In this document: piece after piece, positions 25,901 through 35,000 of the stretch | Layout: every line of letters starts with the position of its first letter | Position numbering within the stretch: the first letter of the stretch is position 1 | From: Aradus depressus | Lineage: Eukaryota; Arthropoda; Insecta; Hemiptera; Aradidae | NCBI GenBank assembly: GCA_963662175.1 | Contig: OY759218.1 | Location: forward strand, 23,768,051 to 23,832,050 | Reading direction: 5' to 3' | Length of the DNA stretch: 64,000 bases | Translations under genes and position numbers: made by a program | Notes under the pieces: generated by a model | Told to the model about the DNA's origin: nothing | The model's database searches: none | The model's input: the letters and a program-made list of their open reading frames with translations, nothing else

Positions 25901-28135
25901 CACATTGATTTTTCGCTTCCCTTGACAGCTCTTTATTGGACATTATGACTTCCTGTCGTGAACATTTTGTAGAGGATATCGAAATAAAAAAGAAGGATAT
26001 ATCGGAAATAACTGATGAACACAAGTTTGTAATATCAAACTGAATTACCAATGTAAAGAAAAAGTAAGGAAGTTCTGAAATCGCTTCTCATTAAAACTCC
26101 AGAAGGATATGATTGCTAATCAATCTTAGACATGTTTTAAGACAAAAAAACATGTTATATTTGTGATTATTAATGCTATTGTATTTTCCGTCAGGCTCAA
26201 ACGACACGACATGATATTTCGCAATTCAAATGAGGAGACAACTCCTTCTGGCAGGTAATTTATGTTAATTTGATGTTAAAGTAATCTTTGAACTAGATTA
26301 GGCTTCGATCTGTGGCACTTTACTGGATTTTCCAAAAACATGAGTTGATTTTTCATAGTACGGTCATTCCGTTATAGACATAGTGGACTATTTCCCTATA
26401 AACAAAAATATGTTAAAAAAAAAAAAAAACAGTTTTAAATATAGAAAGTTATTTGCTCAGTAATTACAATTCCATTTCTTTCCTTAAAAAGTATGGCCAG
26501 ATGCATTTTTTAACAAGATTATTAAAAAAATAATTTAAATTGTTTTACAGACGAGACATTTTAGAGAGTGAAATTTACTTGATTGATAGCAGGGGTGAGT
26601 TTTGTGGCCATGTTTTCCAAAGCCTGAAGGCCCCATATAACAGCCACTCGCTAATATTTAACTACCTACTCTCCTACCTCTTTAATGAAGCGCAAGATCC
26701 TTTCAAAGCTCTGTTTACTCAAATCATCTGGAATGTTTTATTGAAGATTCTCAATCGGTGGTGTGAATAACCTTCACATTCGCTCAGGATGTGTGATGTC
26801 GTTTCCTCCATCGCTGGAGAATAGTGCACAAGACCCATTATAAAGATATGCTTTCGAACTGTAGTAGACTATTAGATACCCGATCAATTTTTTCAAAGAC
26901 TTCGGGGGTTGATCAAGAAGAGTTGTTCTTTTGCCATCCGGTCCTCTAATCAACTCTTTTGACTGTCGACAACCCCAATTATCCAGGACTGTTTTGCAAT
27001 GCGCCTTCGTGATCCTCGAGGTCCTCTTTCGTTGTGACACGAGCCAATTTGTAGGCTTCTTCATTTCCTTCTATTCCCATATGTGCTGGGACCCAGAGGA
27101 GTCGGATTTTCCTCTCGCGTACCCTTTAATTGAGTGAATGTGGAAATTACTTGACCAACCAGTGAAATTGACTTCTTATTCACGATGGATTTTCTGAGAT
27201 TTTTATGGGAATTAATCTCTCACACGATAATATGTTGGATTTTTGTTACTTGTCTTTCCATTGACTTTGTAAGTTGATATGTGATTATTAATTAGGGTTA
27301 AAAAATAAATACTTGAGTTACCTGTTACTCCTGGACTTTACGGACGGGACTGCCAGTTTAACAAGCTCTACCTGATAGGTGTGGGCTTTAACAGAATTAG
27401 CAACTGTTTTTTTTTTTTTTCATTTCAAATAGGTACTTCAAAATATGTTTTTTTATTTACTTGGGTATAATTATTATTATTTTTATTTCTGCCGTTCTTG
27501 ATTATACATTTTTTTTGTTGCCTGGACCCTATCCTTTCTTAAATAGGTCAGCTTTTAAGTCTTTTTATTTCTCACATACAAATTTCAAATATGTAAATGA
27601 ACAATATATAGCATATATATATATATATTCATATTTTTAAAATATATATAATCAAATTTAAAACTTCAAATTTATAAAATAATGATTGTTTCAGCAATTG
27701 TATGTTTTTATTCAGCTGCCCCTGAGTTTATGGTATGTATCCATTTCTTAGTTGAACTGTACAATATCAACCAGAACTAATGATGTCTTGTCTGTCTGAT
27801 TTGCATCACTGTTAAATAAAATTAATTACAAAATTTAGACGTAAAAAAAAAGGCTGAAAATAAAAAAATATTTCTGAAAAAAAACAAAAAAGAAAACATT
27901 GCGTTTTTAAATTTACCTACTCAATGAACTATTTACAAAAGCCTACTTATACATTATATGTACTTGTTACCATCTGTTAGTTTACTATTTTATTATTTAT
28001 CTTCTATACATAGTAAAATGTAAACACAGGATGAGGAACTGGTTTAATAACGGCAACTATTTGTTTTATCCGTTTAAAGAAGAAATCATAAGAAGAAAGA
28101 TAGTGAAGAATCCTAGATATCCTTGGAAAAACTAG
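9723..28135 (+). CDS. Unrecognised gene built of short symmetric phase-2 exons
   Basis: The exons, read from splice sites, are 9723-9800, 12287-12418, 13277-13327, 13553-13624, 14996-15097, 15428-15544, 18162-18212, 18768-18830, 24452-24520, 24941-25132, 26195-26254, 26551-26592 and a terminal 28030-28135 (stop TAG 28133-28135). Introns are GT-AG; each internal exon is a multiple of three (42-192 nt) and takes two bases from the previous exon, usually 'ag', so Arg or Ser sits at most joints. The protein is hydrophilic and mostly basic, with an acidic patch YEDDDEN. Sample peptides are TIKFPDPKDFIPVDTT, SSPLLAIKLRELKEMSPYDD and RMYPENLLAETVGF. I see no signal peptide, membrane segment or known domain. 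The donor of 26551 is abnormal (GGGTGAG follows), next to a LINE fragment. The 5' end is not established. Exon skipping would keep the frame. Function unknown. Confidence 0.68.
10096..10340 (+). pseudogene. LINE ORF2 C-terminal fragment
   Basis: The plus-strand frame reads an AFHNSFLVQASSLWNSLPPP motif preceded by RTSL-like RSSDLFIP. This is the tail commonly found after the RT domain of CR1/L2/Jockey-type LINEs (SLWNSLP signature). It is GC-rich, lacks the RT core, and is followed by AT-rich flank. I infer a 5'-truncated dead copy. Confidence 0.55.
10850..10950 (+). repeat. Arm of the 8770 foldback MITE
   Basis: The stretch gagtttgagaagggggagg, followed by gtgagtgatctgcaaaagcatg and ggtataagaaagccc, matches the right arm at 8965-9050 with substitutions. 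No second arm was found nearby. Confidence 0.5.
11045..11195 (-). repeat. SINE-1 fragment, reverse orientation
   Basis: The order gaacatgagtac, cctaaattttc, agggtagggagtctttaa, gagtacctgacat and gaccatcgcttaa is the reverse complement of the SINE-1 body, diverged. The tRNA-like head is missing. Confidence 0.6.
11221..11932. mobile_element. MITE with 21-bp perfect terminal inverted repeats
   Basis: The ends are atgatcattagggtggaacga (11221-11241) and its exact reverse complement (11912-11932). Inverted similarity continues inward: aaagttgccttttaagt, and later the tacactaaaaggcaactttt block. The right side is internally duplicated: a ccttgcggcacctcaagacg block, then ctccaatattttt, occurs at 11637 and again at 11811. 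No ORF is present. The superfamily is not clear from the termini. Confidence 0.75.
12531..13049. mobile_element. hAT-type MITE with 8-bp target duplication
   Basis: The element begins CAGGGGCGTAGCCAG and ends CTGGCTACGCCCTTG, a 15-bp inverted repeat with one mismatch. It is flanked by the 8-bp duplication caaggagc at 12523-12530 and 13050-13057, the size expected for hAT transposons. Subterminal G/C homopolymers flank both ends. There is no transposase ORF, so it is non-autonomous. It lies in an intron of the micro-exon gene. The same family recurs at 60169-60804. Confidence 0.88.
13916..13985. repeat. (TA)n microsatellite
   Basis: An almost uninterrupted TA dinucleotide run, broken by two short interruptions. 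Confidence 0.9.
14090..14302 (+). mobile_element. SINE-2, tRNA-derived, with 11-bp target duplication
   Basis: The head resembles a tRNA gene: a gtgcgggctagagcgtagg region (A box) and gcgggttcgaatcccgtcc (B box, GGTTCGAATCC). A roughly 110-bp tRNA-unrelated body and an A-rich tail (14281-14304) follow. Direct repeats aacatttaaag at 14079-14089 and 14303-14313 flank it. Body sequence after the B box and the A tail argue against a functional tRNA. It is distinct from SINE-1. Confidence 0.85.
14630..14860 (-). pseudogene. LINE reverse-transcriptase fragment next to a perfect hairpin
   Basis: On the minus strand the frame reads LFDGNLEYRGYKALAYVDDL, with the RT catalytic YVDD box, then VVMVQADS. 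A related fragment with [13 protein letters not shown] lies at 51690-51800. Only this motif region survives. Immediately downstream in LINE orientation is a 24-bp perfect inverted repeat with one central base (14652-14700). Confidence 0.6.
15874..16575. mobile_element. Deleted Tc1/mariner-like transposon with roughly 100-bp TIRs
   Basis: Both ends begin tacagggtgttcattttatc and stay inverted-repeat-like for about 100 bp, with TA at the borders. The centre (16258-16440, plus) encodes KKHKFHPYHISLHQ, then FCQWARERG and FSDESTFTNIGLVNRHNMHY. This is the middle of a DDE transposase of the Tc1/mariner superfamily, with the second Asp of the triad in FSDE. The rest of the transposase is missing, so this is a deletion derivative. 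Confidence 0.8.
16879..17170 (-). pseudogene. hAT transposase C-terminal dimerisation domain fragment
   Basis: The 90-residue minus-strand frame contains ALRILLTIPVSVVSFERSFS, then KLKLIKTYLRSTMTQERLRA and LAVLLIENE. This is the hAT C-terminal dimerisation signature (ERSFS...K..LRS.M...RL..L..L.IE) of ZMYM-like insect copies. The rest of the transposase is absent. It may come from the autonomous relative of the hAT MITEs here, but nothing seen proves that. Confidence 0.82.
17255..17580 (+). repeat. Dispersed repeat family A, monomers plus right end
   Basis: Two monomers with the aactgtcgatgttatgaatg and actgccgatgtaatgaattt cores are followed by the family right end (acggtcgactgattttggag, then tggggaagtacattgccg and gattcactgacg). 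The left end is absent. Confidence 0.65.
17935..18015 (-). repeat. Family A monomer, reverse orientation
   Basis: A single reverse-complement monomer, cattcattacatcggcagat with flanking aatttcatgtcgata. No ends are present. Confidence 0.5.
19414..19740 (+). mobile_element. SINE-1, near full length
   Basis: The head caccggtagctcagagatagc (A-box-like) and cgcgagtttggaacccggcc (diverged B box) lead into the body gaggcccttagg, gagcacgccatcc, aagcgatggtctcgagcctg and gactcccatggttgagtcgg, ending near cggcatgcg. It lies 40 bp upstream of the Jockey-type LINE. Confidence 0.85.
20200..21535 (+). pseudogene. LINE ORF1 (gag-like, zinc knuckles), two frameshifts
   Basis: ORF1 proteins of Jockey elements bind the element RNA. 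The N-terminal part (20200 to about 20790) holds a basic region (KGKKNSGKRPRSAEQ) and FLRGVNNFKALCQNLTRILG, the start of the PRE_C2HC-type domain. The frame moves by about 20800 (continuing VVLRGIS, then LEELNFSVRSVINALHP), and again near 21065-21085 inside the knuckles. The first knuckle is CHRCQEFGHTKNNC; the second begins CVLCAGDHPANYRGC in the third frame. The tail is Pro- and Gln-rich. The ORF1 stop overlaps the ORF2 start as ATGA. Two frameshifts leave this ORF1 non-functional unless they are assembly errors. Confidence 0.85.
21532..24210 (+). CDS. LINE ORF2: endonuclease and reverse transcriptase
   Basis: The open frame is 892 codons, normal for Jockey ORF2. It nicks target DNA and copies the element RNA (target-primed reverse transcription). 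The N-terminal apurinic-like endonuclease shows LTLILWNANGITRHTNEL, then ITETHL (catalytic Glu), GDYNAKHQQWG and SSDHSPV (catalytic Asp-His). The RT follows from about residue 430: KKKAPGYDLI, YRPIRLLPLLGKVFEKL, FGFRKHHSTIHQ, AAFLDVEQAFDRVWH, GVPQGSILGPILYTIYTADI and the catalytic TFADDTAI. A C-terminal region carries RYLGLILDKRLTW and the thumb. There is no RNase H domain. The start overlaps the ORF1 stop by four bases, consistent with termination-reinitiation. All expected catalytic residues are present. Confidence 0.93.
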   Translation: MNPQTQNSLTLILWNANGITRHTNELDLILHEKRIDIALITETHLMDKTNFFITDYITHRTDHPDNTGHGGTAVLVRKSLSHHPLSNISSDSPQSTAISLKSHPFQMSIAAVYCPPNKRISLQQFQTFFQSLGPTFLAGGDYNAKHQQWGCRASNPRGTVLLNTILSSSLKCISPPEPTYWPTSRAKLPDILDIFVTSHLPSIHSDIYSLHDLSSDHSPVLLVLDIRPFTVLPKPSLITGPVDWTKFRNLLDEQIDLKIPLKTKDDIDRAVEQFTHLIDTSIKNSTIRAINKPYFLTFSVPLHIRKLITDKRRARALWQRTRYPSDKTHLNNLTNTLKKELQQMRNLQYEQYTQTMNENRTSLWTATKRLLSYKNSARPLRHDDGSWAKSDEEKSNMFASHLTEIFTPHPDIVDPHHSSSVESELDNPLPLSPPPKCFHPSDIKYIFQYLPKKKAPGYDLITSPILKNLPKKSIIFLTYIYNSILRTTHFPSPWKHSVIKMIPKPNKPSHLPSSYRPIRLLPLLGKVFEKLFLRRILSILDGQNIIPDHQFGFRKHHSTIHQCHRVVDIIASTLEQKQYCSAAFLDVEQAFDRVWHPGLLWKLKAVLSFTFFLILKSYLSKRTFCVSQGLALSPASPQNAGVPQGSILGPILYTIYTADIPTHPSTQLHTFADDTAILSPHPDPVLSSRHLQEHLITLQSWYKKWRVKVNDTKSVHIVFTPRRKYTCPPVYLNKNHIPLKNEVRYLGLILDKRLTWNPHTRLKRQEMNRRYKLLLRLLDKRSKLTMTTKLLIYNSILKTMWTYGLELWGSAKASNLQGIQSLQSKILRTIANAPYYVSNKTLHTDLKVPFITEVAKSKFKKLFSLFSSHNNPLVRALHSAILPQRRLKRQWP
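24650..24885 (+). pseudogene. LINE 3'-end fragment
   Basis: The block tctggactttattaaa, then acagggcacacaataggcct and actctgacagcggtgata, matches the reverse complement of 760-860 closely, the end of the RNase H-type LINE fragment there. There is no intact coding region. It sits between two micro-exons (24452-24520 and 24941-25132). Confidence 0.6.
25320..25560 (-). repeat. Family A monomers, reverse orientation
   Basis: Two degenerate reverse monomers (aatcattaaaccggcagtta with agggttttttagttgtcctc; then a weaker unit at 25470-25560). The family ends are not visible. Confidence 0.5.
26596..27150 (-). pseudogene. LINE RNase H fragment
   Basis: The minus-strand frame reads RKIRLLWVPAHMGIEGNEEA then YKLARVTTKEDLEDHE, the C-terminal RNase H motif with His and the G-N-E-x-A signature. 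Downstream frames are broken and the last 150 bp look like a 3'UTR. It abuts the micro-exon at 26551-26592, whose donor is not a normal GT. Confidence 0.7.
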
Positions 28136-28229
28136 TACAATGTATTATTGAAGAAAATTATTTTCGAAATTTTTAGAAATATACTGTTTTGTTTGGTCTA
28201 TCTAATTATGAACAATATTAGAGTTAGTT

Positions 28230-28562
28230 ATTATGACTCATGCCCGGGCTTTAATTACAAGGTCATATCACCTACTACCAGAGCGCTTTTTCGTTACTCT
28301 GGTGAATGAACCTGACTCTACTGTGGGAGTCCTAAAGTTTGATTACCCTGAATTTTTATTCACCTAGGGTAGGGGTTTTTAACGAGTACCTGACATCGTA
28401 CAGGCTCGGGACCATCGCTTAACGTCCCATTCAAAGAACGGCGTGCTTAAGCTTATTTTACCTCCCAGATAAAAAAAACTAAGGGCCTCGGCCGGGTTTA
28501 GAACCCATGATCTTGAGCTCAGTAAGCAAGCATCCATACCACTGAGCTACTGGCCAATATCC
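28230..28562 (-). mobile_element. SINE-1, near full length, reverse orientation
   Basis: From 28232 the sequence runs tgactcatgcccgggctttaa, then ccagagcgctttttcgttac, tgggagtcctaaagtttg, gggaccatcgcttaacgtcc, aagggcctcggccgggttta and cactgagctactggcc. This is the exact order of SINE-1 in reverse. The head at 28500-28560 keeps the B-box region. Confidence 0.87.
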
Positions 28563-29880
28563 CCCAATAGGGCCTAAAATATGCTGATTTGCAAAATATT
28601 TCATGGGATAGGGGAAAGAGAAGCTCCAAACAAATGGAATTGACTTAAAAACACGACCAAAATTGATGAAGTGAGGGATACAGTCTCAAATCTACATTTA
28701 CATATTTTGAAATATGTAATACTAGATGTGTTGCCTGGCCTAGCTAGTCCAGGAAATTCACTACTTTCATGCCATATCGTCATTATTACTAGCATTAATT
28801 TACAATCTTCAAATTAGTGAATTGGATTAGCTTACGTTAGACTAGCATTTCATTAATTTAAATAATATTTCAACGTAATTCGCTGAAGACTCAAAACGGT
28901 ATAAAAATGGTGACTATACGGGGCAACACTAGTTTATATGTAAAAATAAAGTACATCGTAAACATTGATTTATTTCTTTATTTAAATAGGTACAATAAAA
29001 AATAATTATATTCTTTTTTTCTTTTTAACAAATATTGAACTTTTATAACAACATACAAAAGTTTGTTCAACGTCATACTAAGATACAAATATACAAATTA
29101 TAATAGCGCATCGATAACTTGAGGTACAGATATTCAACATCGCTAAGTCAAATAACGAAGATGTATATAATGACGCAGCTACAAAAGGTTGTAAGGTTTG
29201 GGTTGGAAGCCGAATTGAACTAAAGATACAGCATTTTATGGTTCTAGGTAAGTAATGAGCTCGATCCAATCAGCTAACTTAAAAGAAATTCCTTTTTTAA
29301 ACCTTATTTTTGTAGATACGTCACATTTACATATCCTTCAATTAAAGCTATGTATTGAATAGCATCGAAGTTTAAATAATTAACCTTTCTACGTAAGTAT
29401 TTCATAATTATGAATTTTCTTAAAATTAATAATAATAGCTTATAGTCACATTGAACACTGTGTGTAAATAATAAATAACTTTTTAAATATTATTGTAAAT
29501 TATCATTAACAGTTTCTATCTACACATCCTAGAGCATAATATGTTCAATTTTAAACATTTAAATACATATGGAATTAGGGCTTATGGGGAAACAGGTTGC
29601 TTTAATTTGTCGTACACAAATAAAGGAGAGGGACTTGTAATGAAAATGATTACCTCATGAACCAGGCGGTGGGATTATTGCTATACTTACTACGCTAGGA
29701 TACAACTGTTTCTAAAAGAAACTTCATTTTAAAATATTAGATCGTCAGGGCCTTGTAATGCAATCCACTTTCAATTAAATGTTTAAAATTCCTATTGAGC
29801 AGAGCGATCTTTATCCAAATTTAAATTAATTAAACAACAATTACACACTAATAAGTCTTATAACTCCTGAAGAGCATCGG
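28562..29880. other. Gene-free AT-rich stretch
   Basis: I found no exon with plausible splice sites, no tRNA-like head and no inverted termini here. Composition is ordinary AT-rich intergenic DNA, between the terminal exon of the micro-exon gene and the CpG-rich patch. Confidence 0.5.
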
Positions 29881-30240
29881 TTCGCGTTCGATGGATTATA
29901 CCTACTACGGCAGAGTGAGATCTCTCAAACGGGACCAATCCTGCTCGGTTCGACAAATGTACTGCTGAGCTACGCCTGTGTAAAAGTCGCGCGCGAGGTT
30001 AAATTTAGCTACGATTGCGTCCTGCGTGGCGCGACAACGGCGCCATCTGCGTACGCGACACACGCGTGATAGAGTAATTGCTTCTTTCCTCTACACAACG
30101 GTATCAAAGTAAGGCGCGCGGGAAGTACGGTTGCAAAGATATAAGCGATATTAGTGTTACATATTTTCGTTACATGCGGTTTTAGCGAGTGACCCCCTAC
30201 TGACTGAAATGAAAGACGTTTCACGTCAAATAGACTCCGT
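29880..30240. other. CpG-rich island of unknown nature
   Basis: The stretch is locally far richer in CpG than its flanks (gcgcgcgaggtt, tggcgcgacaacggcgccat, gtacgcgacacacgcgtg, aaggcgcgcgggaagtacgg) and ends near tgaaagacgtttcacgtcaa. It could be a repeat terminus or a promoter. No ORF with support and no splice-linked exon was seen. Confidence 0.4.
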
Positions 30241-30466
30241 CCTATGCTGGTCTAAAGCATTTTGATATAATTTTTAATTATTTTATCAACAGGAAATTAT
30301 TTAACGAGACATACTTTTGATCGTAGTGTGATCTGATGTGTAGTGTCAGAATTCACGAAACTGATATCAAGAAGTCTCTTTTCAATGTAATTAAGTACCA
30401 TAAAAAAATATGTAAAAAAACAATTATGTAAAGACCCAAAACATAATGCGATAACTAAACTAAGAG

Positions 30467-30706
30467 TGGTCGCCGGTAGCTTGGAGGTAGCGTACTAGCC
30501 TACTGAGATCAAGATCGCGAGTTCGAAAGCCGGCCGAGACCCTTAAGGTTTTTCATCTGGGAGCTGTAAAAACTTTAAGCACGCCGTTCTTCGGATGGGG
30601 CGTTAAGCGATGGTCCCGAGCCTGTACTATGTCAGGTACTCTTTAAATACCCCTGCCCTACCCTAGGTGAATAAAAATTTAGGGTAGGCAAAATTTAGGA
30701 CCGTAT
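30467..30706 (+). mobile_element. SINE-1, 3'-truncated
   Basis: The head gtcgccggtagcttggaggt and cgcgagttcgaaagccggcc (B box) lead into the body through agcgatggtcccgagcctgt and gggtaggcaaaatttaggac, where it stops. The last 90 bp of the family are missing. Confidence 0.85.
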
Positions 30707-30889
30707 GAGTTTGTTTGGGATTTAAGGCTGCTTTTGAGAAGATCTTCAGGATATATATAAGAAAAAAAGAAGTCATTTGGATTAAATGTATGATTAGGAG
30801 GTAGGGATATGGGGGGAGTATTTGTATTAGGAGATGAAGTGAAAAACTGGTTTAGAGTATCAGGGGAGAAAGGGATGTTGGAGGAGCAC

Positions 30890-31490
30890 TGTTTGGATTT
30901 GGCTAAGGATAAGACAATCCTCGTTCAGGACGCCCATCAACCTTGACTGACGACGATCATGTTGCCAGAGTGAACGTTCTTGTGCGAACAAATCGTCGAC
31001 TAACCAACCTTGAAACCCTGAGACTTTTGTGCGAGGCTGTGAGGAGGAAGAAACCTGAGCTGTGGCGATGTGGGGAGTGAGTGCTGCACCATGACAACGC
31101 GCCTGTTCATTCTGCGTTGCTCATTCGCGATTATTGCACAAAAAAACCCTTGACCGTCATCCCTCAGCCCGGTTCTCACTAGACCTGGCCCGTGCGGACT
31201 TTTGCCTGTTTCCGAAACTCAAGAGACCCTTAAAAGAGCAGAGACTTCACTCAACTGATGAAATTAAAGAAAAATCGCTGGAGGAGCTGAACAGCATTCC
31301 AGAAGTTGAGTTCTCAGGGTCCTTCCAGCAGTGGAAACAGCGGTGGGAAAAATACCCACTAGTTGGTTTTGCGTGTCTTTTCCATGGTACGGTGTCACCT
31401 ACGTCAACGTGGTATGTCCTTATTAGGATTTTATAGGATTTTGTGAAATAGACAATATTTATGTTTTCCTTATTAAAAAAAAAAAAAAAT
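30890..31490 (+). pseudogene. mariner-family transposase remnant
   Basis: The 5' part encodes KDNPRSGRPSTLTDDDHVAR, then VRTNRRLTNLETLRLLCEA, the helix-turn-helix region (GRPST, RRLT) of mariner transposases. After an internal deletion the catalytic C-terminus follows: HHDNAPVHSALLIRDYCTKK, then LARADFCLFPKLKRPLKEQR (catalytic D region DxxLFP) and ELNSIPEVEFSGSFQQWKQR. Frameshifts and stops are present (ORF piece 31134-31436). The copy cannot encode transposase. Confidence 0.85.
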
Positions 31491-31797
31491 TCACAATATC
31501 TCTGCAGAAAATGTTAAGTATAATATCTTTTGCATTTTTGAACTCTTAATTCGCCTTAAAATAACAATAATTATTGAGACTAGTTCAACCACCATTGTTG
31601 ACTTTCTTTTCACTTAAATTATTGCACAAATACAATTTATATTAATTAATAAACCGTCGTTTTATTAAAGCAATATCTTTAATGTTTGATTTTCTGTCAA
31701 ACATTTAATTTTCATTATCTTTTTGATCTTTATGTTAATCAATTTACAAAGTGGAAGTTTCATAACATAACTGGTACTGTTATCTCGAAAGGCACAT

Positions 31798-32030
31798 TCA
31801 AACGGCTATAGTAAATTGTGAGCGGCGTTCTCTTTTTGGTCTAAAACCTTTGTTTCTATGTTTGAATCTCTCGATGGAGTCTTTGTCGGAGTGGCCGCCA
31901 CTGTTCTCCATGCCATCTGTGAACCCCGAGGGAGGCTCCAGGGTCGTACTTAGACTTACGTTGGTCCCCTTCTCTTTCCTAAAACAAAAATATAGTATAT
32001 TTACAACTATAAAGAGTAATAATTCCCCTA

Positions 32031-32086
<56 letters not shown>

Positions 32087-35000
32087 TGAATTTACATCTA
32101 AAATTTCATGTCAATACGGTCATTGTAACTGCAGTTATTAGAGTTTTTGCGTTAAGCCAGCTCCCTAATCCTGTTATAATCAGACCGGATACATGTATCT
32201 ATATACATTGTAACTTTAAGATCTATTGTTAACTTGAAGTCGATCTCTGGAATGTAGACAGAGAGGTTTAGGTTAGGTTTTATGACTCATGCCCGGGCTT
32301 TAACTACGAGAGATGTTCATCTGTGGCAGATGAATCACCGGCAATGTACTTCCCCAGAACGAATTAATCATATTTATTTATTTATTTTCTTTAAATATAA
32401 TATACGGGTCACACCCATTTAAAATTACATATTATTGTAAACAATTCATTCATACATTCACAATGGCGCGACAACCCACTAATGAGTCAAGGCCTCCTCC
32501 AACAGTGTCCGCCAGTTATCCCTATTTTGTGCTCTCCAGTGTCGGACTCCAAGCAGGCTCCTCGCATCATTCGCCACACCATCCTGCCATCTCAGCTTCG
32601 GCCTCCCGACGCGTCTAGTTCCGTAAAGCCGGTCCGACATCAATATTTGTCGGTATGAAATTCTAATTTCTTAATTCGATTAAAAGTACATGAAAGAATA
32701 TCAAATTCTGTTGAAAATTGATTAGCAGTCCGATGAAACTTTCTTATATGGGCAAAATGTGGAGCTGCAATCAACTTCAAATAATAAATGATGCCTTGAA
32801 TTATAAGATGGGACTGACTTTTAAGTTGAAATAAGCTAGTTAATTTTAGACAATCAATTGTAGAATGAATCATGCTATGAAACATACATACATATGTCAG
32901 AGCAACTTCTAAGTTGAGAAACGCGGACATATTGTGGAAACTTGTAATAAATAGATAAAACAAACTTATTTTTGAAATATTGTCTATTCCACTAAAGATA
33001 TATATACATATATAACTACCGGTTTCGGCTTTATACCATCGTCAGGTCTAGTTATGAACTAAGTCAGTTTGCAGAGAGCGACCCATGAGGATGGTAGAAA
33101 TACCGAAAGTACTCCCATGTATATATAGTTAGTGAAATTAGACAACATATTAAATAAACCAGTTTTATTTTATTTTCAAGTCCATTTGAATTATTTCACA
33201 ATATCTCTGCAATTATGTCAGTTTTCATTGATAATGCGTGTCGGGCAAATAATGCAGTTAAGTTTAAGAGATTAAGTTTTAGGTTCGCAAAAGCTAACAG
33301 AAACATTCGTTTTAACAAACAATGCCTAAAAGAAAATGTTATACCTAATTACATCAAAGTGTATACGAAAAATAGAAGTAAAGAAGCGGAAAAAGCAACC
33401 AGAAGAGCGGAATTGGAATGGCTACAATTGGAAATTAAACGATGGTATGGGATAAGAGATGAGCTCAGTAAGTCGTTATACCATTTAAGACAGGATTTAT
33501 GTTCGCAGTACAACCATATAGAAATGGTTTTAATAGAGGATGTCATCAGGGAAGAAGTCTGGGAAATAAGTAGAGAAAAAACAAAGAAACAGGAAGACAA
33601 ACTAAAGAAATTATTAAAGAAAAGAGGAACACCTAACTCACATAGAGACGACCAGAACTTCTTGTTTCACAACAAAATTAAGAACCTATCGGATGTGAAT
33701 CTAACAGATAAAGAAAACGAAGTTATGGAAAAAGGACTAAAATACAGCATAAAAACACCGGTCACCAAAAAACAAGCGGAAAAACTAGCAGCCACAGTGG
33801 ACTCGAATATTGTATGAAAGGGAACATTTCGACATAAAAACTATTTGCGCCCAGAAGATAAGGAGGAACCACAACACTAGAAACACCCAAGCCACAACCA
33901 AGACAGAAGAAAGAACATTCCGAAATCTGAAGAAGAAATTGGAAGAGAATAAAGTTATCACTGTAAAAGCAGACAAAGGAAATACTCTAGTGTTGTTAAA
34001 CAATAGTGATTATGTTAACAAAGTGTTGAGTTTTATAGAAACGAACGGTTTTGTTCAAATAAATAAGAATCCAACCATGGCAATACAAAAGAATGTACGT
34101 GCAACATTAAATAGATCTAAGTTCATCATAAAAGGTATGTGTGCACAAAGACTTATAGTAATGAACCCCATAACTCCTAGACTAACAGGACTACCCAAAA
34201 TTCACAAAGAAAATGTCCCAATAAGACCGGTAGTATCATTTATCAACTCGCCTACCCACAAATTATCTAAATTTCTAAATAAAAAACTGAGATCATTCAT
34301 ACAATTTCAACCCTCACATACGGTCATCAATTCTATAGACTTTGTAGAAAAAACCAAATCTATAAATATCACATCGGGGGCGAAACTATTGTCATTGGAC
34401 GTCACCAATTTATTTACTAATATCCCCGTGGAGGAATGTCTCGACATTGTTAACTCGTTGATAATTAATACGAAACATTCAATTTTTGAAAAAATAGAAA
34501 TATATGACCTTTTAAAATTATGCACTAGCCAAAATTATTTCATGTTCAATGAACAAATATATGAACAAAAAGACGGACTAGCCATGGGTTCCTGCTTGTC
34601 CCCCCTATTAGCTGACATTTTCATGGACCACTTAGAGAAACTCATCTTACGGGAAACGATACACAATGATAAAATTAATTTCTGGTACCGTTATGTTGAT
34701 GACATATGTATCTTATTTAATGGTTCTAATAGACAAATTAAGCAACTCTTTGACTTTGTAAATAATATTCATGAAAAAATAAAATTCACCATAGAATTAG
34801 GGGGTGACAAATTAAATTTTCTAGACTTAAATTTAAAAATAAATAATAATAAACTTGAATACAACATCTACAGAAAACCGACAACCACAGATTCAATTAT
34901 ACACAATACATCGAACGCCCCTATATCACATAAACATGCGACATTTTACTCATTCTTCCATAGAGCTTACACAATACCACTAAACGTGACAGACAGAAAC

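Noticed and set aside
27691..27732. Exon-like stretch after 'gtttcag' ending at atg|gtatgt
   Set aside because: Phases do not connect to either neighbouring micro-exon and one frame has a stop.
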